Assembly (NCBI GenBank): GCA_027442615.1
Contig: DAIBBI010000049.1
Span: 1-51,796 of the forward strand
DNA length: 51,796 bases
Direction: 5' to 3'
Source: JAJZRV01 sp027442615
Lineage (GTDB): Bacteria > Pseudomonadota > Gammaproteobacteria > Burkholderiales > Ferrovaceae
Positions 1 through 6,081 of this stretch are shown here, in pieces. Made by a program: the position numbers and the translations under genes. The stretch's first letter is position 1; every line of letters starts with the position of its first letter. The notes under the pieces are model-generated. The model did not search any database. It was not told the origin of the DNA and saw nothing but the letters and a program-made list of their open reading frames with translations.

Positions 1-834
1 ACCAATTATTTCGTCACCACCGACCAGGGCCGTTTTGTCCTCACCCTGTTTGAAAAGCTGCAACCTGCCGAACTGCCCTATTACCTCAATCTGATGGATC
101 ACCTGGCACGACGGGACATTCCCTGCCCGCGGCCGATACCCAACCGGCAAGGGCAGTTTTTTGACCTGTTGTGCGGCAAACCCGCAAGCCTCGTCACGCG
201 CCTCTCGGGTCAATCGCAAATGGCACCCAGCATCATCCATTGCCGTGCTTTTGGCGACCAGGTGGCACGCCTGCACCAGGCCGCGTCTGACTACGCCGCC
301 AACCTGGCCAACCCCCGCGGGCCCTCATGGTGGCTTGCCACGGCAGCCAAAGTCAGGCCATTTCTGGATGCCGCACAAAATGAGCTGCTGACGCGCGAGC
401 TGGTCTTCCAGACTGCGCATCGCTTCGATGCATTGCCGCGCGGGGCCATCCACGCTGATTTGTTCCGGGACAATGTGCTGTTTGATGGCGAACGCGTAGG
501 CGGCGTCATCGACTTCTATTTTGCGGGCACGGATGCCTGGCTGTACGACCTCGCCATTGTCGTCAACGACTGGTGCATGACACCAGAAGCCGTACTGGAC
601 CCCCAACGCGTGCAGGCCCTCGTGGGGGCCTACCAGACCCGGCGCACGGTATCGGCCGTGGAACGGGATGCCTGGCCGGTCATGCTGCGCGCCGGCGCAC
701 TCCGCTTCTGGCTGTCCCGTTTGTTCGACTTGCACCTGCCCCGCCCGGGCGAGATCATCCATCCTCACGATCCCTCCTGGTTTGAGCGTATCCTGCATCA
801 TCACATTGAGAAACCAAGTCCCTGGCCCCTATGA
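1..834 (+). CDS. thrB: Homoserine kinase ThrB, 5'-truncated by window edge
   Basis: Phosphorylates the side-chain hydroxyl of L-homoserine with ATP in threonine biosynthesis, in the cytoplasm. The reading frame is open from base 1, so the start codon lies upstream; 277 codons are present of the roughly 320 usual for this aminoglycoside-phosphotransferase-fold type. Visible motifs are the catalytic loop HADLFRDN (codons about 151-158 of the visible part) and the following GVIDFYFAG, which carries the metal-binding Asp. This kinase-fold ThrB, rather than the GHMP type, is common in beta- and gammaproteobacteria. The stop overlaps the start of the next gene by 4 bases (ATGA), so the two are probably co-transcribed. 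The family call is firm. Confidence 0.93.
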   Translation, partial: TNYFVTTDQGRFVLTLFEKLQPAELPYYLNLMDHLARRDIPCPRPIPNRQGQFFDLLCGKPASLVTRLSGQSQMAPSIIHCRAFGDQVARLHQAASDYAANLANPRGPSWWLATAAKVRPFLDAAQNELLTRELVFQTAHRFDALPRGAIHADLFRDNVLFDGERVGGVIDFYFAGTDAWLYDLAIVVNDWCMTPEAVLDPQRVQALVGAYQTRRTVSAVERDAWPVMLRAGALRFWLSRLFDLHLPRPGEIIHPHDPSWFERILHHHIEKPSPWPL

Positions 835-1607
835 CCTCACCCCGCCGCGTCCCCTTCATTCGTGGGTTTTACTGGATTTCCGAAGGTTTCCAGCTGGTCT
901 TTCAAAGCCCCTTTGGCTGGATGAAAGTCATCACGCTGTGGTTTGGCTTCACCCTCCTGTGCAGCATGATCATCGCCATCGGGCCCATCCTGTTTTCGCT
1001 GATGCTGCCCATCCTGTTTGCCGGACTGATGGCAGGCTGCAGGGCCATCGAAAACGGCCAGTCCATGACGGCGGGACATCTTTTTGCCGGTTTTCGCAAC
1101 AAACCGGCCCGCCTCATCACCCTGGGGGGCATCAACGTGCTGGGAGAGCTCATCCTGACCACGATATTGCTGGTCTGGGGAGGACAGCGCATGATTGAAC
1201 TGCAGACCCTGTCCATGGATGGTACGGGCAATCTGGAACAGTTGCAGTTGCTGGTTTCCGATCTCACACCCATGTTCATCACGCTGGCGATCATTCAGGT
1301 GATCCTGCTCATGCTGGGCTGGTTTGCACCGGCGCTCCTGGTGTTCAGCGACATGACCACAAGCCAGGCGCTCTCCCTCAGCGGCAAGGCCTGCCTCATC
1401 AACACGCTGCCCTTCCTGGCCTATTCAGTGGGCATGGGCGCACTGCTGATGGCGCTGGTCACCGCAGCGTTTGCCGTACCGGTGCTGGGAATCCTGTTGT
1501 TCATGATGGGCATTCCCACCATCATTGCTGCGGTCTATGCCTCGTATCGCGACATCTTCAGCGACGTCATCGACCTCGAAGACAGTCGCTGGACACGGGT
1601 GGAGTGA
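831..1607 (+). CDS. BPSS1780-family membrane protein
   Basis: A 258-residue integral membrane protein of unknown function. It opens with VPFIRGFYWISEGFQLV, followed by about six hydrophobic segments (near residues 36-75, 100-120, 145-175 and 190-235) and a short acidic tail. The arginine/aromatic start and helix layout match what I know as the BPSS1780 family, typically found beside thrB in betaproteobacteria. The start ATG overlaps the thrB stop (ATGA), supporting translational coupling. No catalytic motif is visible. It is convergent with the SCO gene, six bases between stops. Confidence 0.75.
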   Translation: MTSPRRVPFIRGFYWISEGFQLVFQSPFGWMKVITLWFGFTLLCSMIIAIGPILFSLMLPILFAGLMAGCRAIENGQSMTAGHLFAGFRNKPARLITLGGINVLGELILTTILLVWGGQRMIELQTLSMDGTGNLEQLQLLVSDLTPMFITLAIIQVILLMLGWFAPALLVFSDMTTSQALSLSGKACLINTLPFLAYSVGMGALLMALVTAAFAVPVLGILLFMMGIPTIIAAVYASYRDIFSDVIDLEDSRWTRVE

Positions 1608-1613
1608 GGGCGC

Positions 1614-2234
1614 TCAACGCGCCATGATGACGGCGGTATCGCGTGCCATCTGTGAGGCATCCTGAGGCAACTGGAATACGGCGCGCAGGCTGCCGTCTGG
1701 GGCTATCAAAAAGAACGAACTGGTGTGGTCTACGCTATAGCTGCTGCCCCCTGGCACCTCGTCCACGTTGCGTACGTAATAAACCCCGAGATCGCGCGTC
1801 AACGCCTTGAGCGCCGCATCGCTACCCGTTGCCCCGATGAACGCCGGATTGAAGGCCGGGACATACCGTTTCAGCAGCTCGACACTGTCGCGCGGGGCAT
1901 CTACCGAAACGAACACCACCCGGGGCGGCGTCGTTTTTTCCTGCAACTGATGCGTCACTTGCGAGAGGAGTGCGAGGCTGGTGGGACAGACATCGGGACA
2001 ATGCGTATAACCAAACAGCACGAAGGTCCAATGCCCCTGCAGCGTGGCATTGGAAAACTCCCCCTGGGTGGAAGGCAAATGAAATTCGGGCAGCGGACGC
2101 CCGTCATCGAGCAGGTTGACCGTAGGGCCCAGCACCGGGGCCGGCCCCCGAAATCCGTGGGACAGCCAGAACGCCCCCGCCAGCAGCAGTAGCACCGCTG
2201 CTGCGGTCAATACCAGCAGGGTGCTGCGTTTCAC
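1614..2234 (-). CDS. SCO1/SenC family copper chaperone
   Basis: A 206-residue membrane-anchored thioredoxin-fold protein of the kind that delivers copper to cytochrome oxidases or acts as a periplasmic thiol reductase. An N-terminal anchor spans about residues 5-25. The copper-binding motif CPDVC has Cys79 and Cys83, and the third ligand is His170 in SVDHTSSFFLI. Length and motif spacing are normal. The start is GTG at 2234, overlapping the stop of the upstream formylglycine-enzyme-like gene (GTGA), so the two form an operon. The location at the edge of a terminal-oxidase locus supports a role in assembling its copper centre. Confidence 0.92.
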   Translation of the reverse strand: MKRSTLLVLTAAAVLLLLAGAFWLSHGFRGPAPVLGPTVNLLDDGRPLPEFHLPSTQGEFSNATLQGHWTFVLFGYTHCPDVCPTSLALLSQVTHQLQEKTTPPRVVFVSVDAPRDSVELLKRYVPAFNPAFIGATGSDAALKALTRDLGVYYVRNVDEVPGGSSYSVDHTSSFFLIAPDGSLRAVFQLPQDASQMARDTAVIMAR

Positions 2235-2989
2235 AGGCTGCGGGCGAGCCTGAAACCGATGCTGTGGACACGCACGGAGGGGTCATCCGCACTGCGGCGC
2301 ACGACGATGAGGTCGGTGGCAGGGTTCTGCCAGGAGCCGCCCCGCACCACGCGCGACAGGCAGGTTTGCGTAAACTGGGGATACGGGTTCTGGGCCCATG
2401 CGGTGCCATTGGCCGGCGCTCCCTGCAGGGTGTCGTGGTAACAATCTTCCACCCATTCCCAGACGTTGCCACTCATGTCATACAGCCCCCAGGCGTTGGC
2501 CTTCTTGGCCGCCACAGGATGGGTACTGTTGCCGCTGTTCTCTTCATACCAGGCCACCTGGTCGAGGTCGTTGCCGCCGCAATAAGTTGCCAGTGCAGCT
2601 GCCTTGCAGCCGTATTCCCATTCGGCCTCAGAGGGCAACCGGTAATGCTTTCCCGTTTTGGCATTCAGACGCAGGATGAAAATCTGCACATCATCCCAGC
2701 TGACGTTTTCTACCGGGCATTTGCTGCCACAGTTGACGAACTCGCTGGGGTTGTTGCCCATGATTGCCTGCCATTGACCCTGCGTCACCAGCGTGGTGGC
2801 CAGCGCAAAAGGCTTCGAGAAGGTCACCTTATGGGTATCCTTGTCTCCTTCGCCCATCATGAAACTCCCTGCTGGCAGCGCAACCATATCAGGACAATCC
2901 GGGCAATCGTGCAGTACACTGGCCGCGTATACCCCGTTCACGATCATCCCGAGTCCCAACCCCGCCAGCAACGCCAACACTCTTAGCAT
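2231..2989 (-). CDS. Formylglycine-generating-enzyme-fold (SUMF1) protein, catalytic Cys absent
   Basis: A 252-residue exported protein with a signal peptide (MLRVLALLAGLGLGMIVNG) and one FGE-sulfatase (SUMF1) domain. Hallmarks are MVALPAGSFMMG near residue 37, YRLPSEAEWEYGCKAA, WGLYDMSGNVWEWVED, VVRGGSW and a GFRLARS end. In true formylglycine-generating enzymes two copper-binding cysteines lie a few residues after the RGGSW-type motif; here the segment reads GGSWQNPATDL with none, so sulfatase activation is unlikely. The ATG at 2989 was chosen over a longer frame because AAAAGGGGAGGGGAGAAC precedes it and a signal peptide follows. A CPDC pair follows the signal. It overlaps the SCO gene, suggesting a role in oxidase maturation (inference). 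Confidence 0.85.
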   Translation of the reverse strand: MLRVLALLAGLGLGMIVNGVYAASVLHDCPDCPDMVALPAGSFMMGEGDKDTHKVTFSKPFALATTLVTQGQWQAIMGNNPSEFVNCGSKCPVENVSWDDVQIFILRLNAKTGKHYRLPSEAEWEYGCKAAALATYCGGNDLDQVAWYEENSGNSTHPVAAKKANAWGLYDMSGNVWEWVEDCYHDTLQGAPANGTAWAQNPYPQFTQTCLSRVVRGGSWQNPATDLIVVRRSADDPSVRVHSIGFRLARSL

Positions 2990-3150
2990 GTTCTCCCCTC
3001 CCCTTTTGTAATGTGATTTTCGTGGGTGCCCCAGTGTAGCCCAGCATCGGGGTTTGCTCAATCTCCACGCTTTTGGTACCATGGCTTGCCCACTTGGAGG
3101 GGGATTGGTGGGCGTGACTTTGAAAAACACTACAAATCGAGGGGGTTGTA

Positions 3151-3282
3151 ATGGAAGTTAAAGACATTATGGATCAGGGTTTCATGATTATCCCGATCAT
3201 CCTGTTCGTGGGTGGCATTCTGGCTTCCTGGAATTTGGGCGCCATGGGGCTTGGCCTCGTTGAAAAAAACAGCAAGCAGTAA
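3151..3282 (+). CDS. Small single-span membrane peptide, 43 aa
   Basis: A short frame starting MEVKDIMDQGFMIIP, with one hydrophobic span (about residues 10-30, MIIPIILFVGGILASW) and a basic end (KNSKQ). A purine-rich GAGGGGG lies 4 bases before the ATG, a plausible ribosome site. It stands opposite to the surrounding minus-strand genes and heads a two-gene plus-strand unit with the mini-CcoN at 3433. An inverted repeat at 3297-3327 follows. Small single-helix peptides are common as accessory oxidase subunits (CcoQ, CydX type), but no family is recognised. Confidence 0.6.
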   Translation: MEVKDIMDQGFMIIPIILFVGGILASWNLGAMGLGLVEKNSKQ

Positions 3283-3296
3283 CAAGCGATCCCTAG

Positions 3297-3327
3297 CCAT
3301 CAGGCCTTTTATCAAACGGCCTGATGG
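3297..3327 (+). other. Inverted repeat after the 43-aa gene
   Basis: Arms CCATCAGGCC and GGCCTGATGG (10 bp, perfect) surround an 11-base loop. It lies 14 bases after the stop of the 43-aa gene and about 105 bases before the mini-CcoN start. There is no strong T-run after it, so it may be a weak terminator or a transcript-stabilising stem between two genes. Confidence 0.45.
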
Positions 3328-3432
3328 TGCATTTCAAAGAAATCCTGCCAGGGTGAAACGGTCCACGCAGTGAGGTGGCCTGAAAGTTCTGTGTTTCCTG
3401 AAAACGCTGCACCTGATGTGATCTGCCTCCCC

Positions 3433-3957
3433 ATGCCCACCTCTGACAATCGTTCCCTGGTCAAATTCCTGCTGGTTTCCGCGCTGTCCCTGTTCATTGG
3501 GGCCATGCATGGCATGTTGCAGGTATTTCCCCCCATTCGCGCCTGGCTCGATTCCATCGGAAGTCCCTACGGTGGGCCGGGACACATGATCGACCCCCTG
3601 GCGCATGCCCACATGAACCTGGTGGGTGGCGTGGTCATGCTGGCCATGGGCGTGACGTATTACCTGCTGCCCATTCTGAGCGGCAAAGCCATTTATTCGC
3701 AGCGCCTGGTACAGCACTCGTTTTGGTGGATGGCGCTCGGGGTTTACGGCTTTTACATGACGCAGATGGTGTTTGGTTCGTGGGAAGGCTATCTGATGCT
3801 CCATGACCGGGTGGCCATGACCGCAGCACACCACTGGTATGGCCCCATCGTGGCCGTGGCGGGCACCTGCATGGCAGTGGGATTCATGGTGTATTTCTCG
3901 AACGTCGTCCTGACGTTGGCCACTTCCTCAAGAAACCTCAGCGACCGCCAAGGTTGA
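3433..3957 (+). CDS. Mini-CcoN: short heme-copper-oxidase subunit I-like protein
   Basis: A 174-residue membrane protein with about four helices that resembles only the C-terminal third of CcoN/NorB. The segment AHAHMNLVGGVVMLAMGVTY matches the CcoN helix that carries the two heme-ligating histidines (H-x-H), and the following YYLLPILSGK..IYSQRLVQHSFW matches the connecting loop and next helix. The CuB histidine pair and cross-linked tyrosine helix are missing, so it cannot be a complete oxidase. The start at 3433 (MPTSDN) is preferred because upstream residues are not membrane-like; a longer frame begins at 3370. It may bind heme b or act as an assembly scaffold (inference). Its end overlaps the convergent lipoprotein gene by 20 bases. 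A paralogue is at 25684. Confidence 0.7.
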   Translation: MPTSDNRSLVKFLLVSALSLFIGAMHGMLQVFPPIRAWLDSIGSPYGGPGHMIDPLAHAHMNLVGGVVMLAMGVTYYLLPILSGKAIYSQRLVQHSFWWMALGVYGFYMTQMVFGSWEGYLMLHDRVAMTAAHHWYGPIVAVAGTCMAVGFMVYFSNVVLTLATSSRNLSDRQG

Positions 3958-4339
3958 GCGGAAAGCGCAAGACCGTTTCCTCGTCGTTGCGCCGAAGCCG
4001 TACCTGCAACACGGAGCGTTCGCCTGGCCCCACCAGGGCTGCCCTGCGAAACACACCCTCCCGTCCATCCTGAATGGCCTGTTTCCACGGATCGACATCC
4101 GCCGAGCGCACTTCCACGAGGTAATTCCAGCCGGGCTGTCCGTGGCGATCGGTGATGATCACCAGAAATTCGTTCATGCCAGATGCGGGCGGACTTGGCC
4201 GGCTTTCCACACGCACCTCCAGCCCCTGCCATTGCTGCGGCGGGCTATCGGGCACGCGATCGCCGCTGCACCCGCCGAGGAAGGCCAGAACCCCGAGCAG
4301 GACCAGTGCACGCCTGCGTGCCCCATGGGCCGCGCGCAT
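3938..4339 (-). CDS. Lipoprotein with FixH/YtkA-like domain
   Basis: A 133-residue predicted lipoprotein: an arginine-rich start, a hydrophobic stretch and the lipobox FLGGC at about residues 20-24. The mature part contains beta-strand-like segments (NEFLVIITDRHGQP, NYLVEVRSADVDPW, GVFRRAALVGPG) and ends in strands rich in Arg. The layout resembles the small periplasmic immunoglobulin-like domain of FixH/CcoH and YtkA proteins, which help oxidase maturation. That match is by pattern only. It follows a two-helix protein gene with 2 bases between the stop and this start, and CcoG lies two genes upstream, which mirrors the ccoG-ccoH order of canonical cbb3 maturation clusters. Confidence 0.6.
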   Translation of the reverse strand: MRAAHGARRRALVLLGVLAFLGGCSGDRVPDSPPQQWQGLEVRVESRPSPPASGMNEFLVIITDRHGQPGWNYLVEVRSADVDPWKQAIQDGREGVFRRAALVGPGERSVLQVRLRRNDEETVLRFPLNLGGR

Positions 4340-4341
4340 GT

Positions 4342-4773
4342 TCAGGAAGGCTCCTGGGTCGGTTTCGCTGAAGATTCGGATGGATGCGCCTCAGGATCAG
4401 AATCCAGCCGGCCGGCTGCTGCCGACCCGTACATGCGCACCATGAAATAGACGAAAGAACCGGCACCGCCGATATACACCAGGGCCATCGCAAAGCCCCA
4501 GTCCAGCCAGCTGCGCTCCTGCCCCGGGCGCACCCCCCAGAAGGGAAAGGCCAGCCCCACTCCTACCAAGAGCACGACGACGACCACGGCAAAAAACCAG
4601 TAGGGTACGGGTTTTTGGGACTCCGGAATCTTTTCCACCAGCTCCCAGTCCTCCAGGCCGCGTTTGGCCTTGCGCTCCTCGTCTGAACCGTATCCAAAAT
4701 GGTCTGCGGCCTGCGCCCCCCATTCGGAGTGCACCGTGCCCAACGCTGCGCTGGGCTCTTGCTGCTCTGACAT
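4342..4773 (-). CDS. Two-helix membrane protein, oxidase-locus associated
   Basis: A 143-residue protein of unknown function. A hydrophilic N-terminal part of about 55 residues is followed by helix 1 (about 57-80, ending FPFWGVRPGQ), a short loop, helix 2 (about 90-112, WGFAMALVYIGGAGSFVYFMV) and a charged tail. The segment KPVPYW…FPFWGVRP resembles KPVIWL…APLWGQRP in the 208-residue protein at 12215, so the two look paralogous at their first helix. Both recall the N-terminal membrane anchor of CcoP but neither carries a heme c motif. It lies between ccoG and the FixH/YtkA-like lipoprotein gene and is probably co-transcribed. Confidence 0.6.
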   Translation of the reverse strand: MSEQQEPSAALGTVHSEWGAQAADHFGYGSDEERKAKRGLEDWELVEKIPESQKPVPYWFFAVVVVVLLVGVGLAFPFWGVRPGQERSWLDWGFAMALVYIGGAGSFVYFMVRMYGSAAAGRLDSDPEAHPSESSAKPTQEPS

Positions 4774-4776
4774 GAT

Positions 4777-6081
4777 TTATCTCCCCTGATGCTGCTCAGA
4801 AAAATGCTGGATCGGAAAACGGCTTTGCCAACCCCCGGGCGAGGTGGCCACCACCACAAAAGCGTGCACCCCGTGCGGCATCTGGCCCGAGAGCGAGAGG
4901 GTCGCCGAGGCGCGTCCGGCGGCGGCAACATCCACTGTGGATTCGGAAAGATGGTAATCGCCAGGGGCCAGCCCCTCGACGGACAAGTGGATCGTTCCGG
5001 GCTGGTAGCGCTTGTTGGTCAGCGCCACCCGATAATCCAGATTATCGTGGGTGGCCTGGACCTCGGCGCGATAAGCCGCCAGGTGATAGGGCTCCCAGGT
5101 CCACATCCCCCACAGGAACATGCTGGCCCCCAGCGCTGCAATCACCGTCATCCAGCTTCCGCGCGAATTGAGCGACACCATGTTGTTGCGAAAATGAACC
5201 CGCGCTTCCTTTTGTTCCTTGCGTTCGCCCACTTCAAAGCGCAACAGCCCGGGCACCCTTTTCTTGGCATGCAACCGATTGCATGCATCAATGCATTCGC
5301 CACAGTTGATGCAACTGTCATAGATGGCCGTCTTGCGTGGATCGATGTCGATGAAGCAGGAGGTCACGCAATAGTTGCATTTCTCGCAGTCGCCGGAACG
5401 ACTGGCGTCATAACTCACGTGCAGCGTTTCGCGCGTGCGAAAGCTGTGTTGCCAGACGCGATAAACGCAGGCAAAGCGGCACCAGAAATGCCGGATCACA
5501 GCCACGTCGATGAAGATGATCAAGACGAAGACGGCGTAAATCCAGTGCAATGACCCGGCCAGATGGGGGTCGGCACGCCAGGTGATGAAGGACCAGACGG
5601 TGGTCGGTGGATAGAAATAAAACAGGGGGACGAGCCCGAACAGCATGGAGGCGCCAAGAAACGCCAGCCCCAGCAGGACCCAATTCAACGCCTTGTTCTT
5701 GGCTGTCGCAACGATTGGCGCATCGCCTTCCAGGCTTACTTCGGCGCGCTTTCCCAACAGCCTGTGGGTCATGTGATTGGCCCATTCTGCCAGGATGTTC
5801 TGGGGACAGACCCATCCACAGAAAACCGTGCCTGCGATGGAATAGAGCATGACGAGCGCGCTCAACAACATGATCCATAGCCCGGCAATGAGGAAAAAAT
5901 CGGAAAACCAGATCTGGCGATCCAGCACCACCAGTGCGCCGGCACTGGGGTCGATGCGGAACAGGCCGGTGGCCGGCACCAGCACCGCCAAAAGCACCGA
6001 GAGCGCCTGGACGACGCGTCGGCGTTGATGATAGTAAGTGGGGGAGGTCAGTACTGAACTCATGGTCGTCTCATCGTTCAT
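4777..6081 (-). CDS. ccoG: Cytochrome c oxidase accessory protein CcoG (FixG/RdxA)
   Basis: A polyferredoxin membrane protein that supports copper delivery and biogenesis of cbb3 oxidases. The protein (434 residues from 6081) has about five helices, the motif GTVFCGWVCPQNI in the NapH-like part, two ferredoxin-type clusters (CEKCNYCVTSCFIDIDP and CINCGECIDACN), a further helix and a C-terminal Ig-like domain. The start at 6081 (MNDETT) overlaps the stop of the upstream MFS-spermidine synthase gene by 11 bases; an internal ATG at 6063 (MSSVLT) is an alternative. A frame open upstream to 6198 is not believed because it runs through the neighbouring gene. The family assignment is firm. Confidence 0.92.
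   Translation of the reverse strand: MNDETTMSSVLTSPTYYHQRRRVVQALSVLLAVLVPATGLFRIDPSAGALVVLDRQIWFSDFFLIAGLWIMLLSALVMLYSIAGTVFCGWVCPQNILAEWANHMTHRLLGKRAEVSLEGDAPIVATAKNKALNWVLLGLAFLGASMLFGLVPLFYFYPPTTVWSFITWRADPHLAGSLHWIYAVFVLIIFIDVAVIRHFWCRFACVYRVWQHSFRTRETLHVSYDASRSGDCEKCNYCVTSCFIDIDPRKTAIYDSCINCGECIDACNRLHAKKRVPGLLRFEVGERKEQKEARVHFRNNMVSLNSRGSWMTVIAALGASMFLWGMWTWEPYHLAAYRAEVQATHDNLDYRVALTNKRYQPGTIHLSVEGLAPGDYHLSESTVDVAAAGRASATLSLSGQMPHGVHAFVVVATSPGGWQSRFPIQHFSEQHQGR

Noticed and set aside
5800..5815. GGGGACAGACCC match in ccoG resembling the palindromic unit
   Set aside because: It encodes the conserved CGWVCPQN motif on the minus strand and has no inverted partner nearby; chance similarity.
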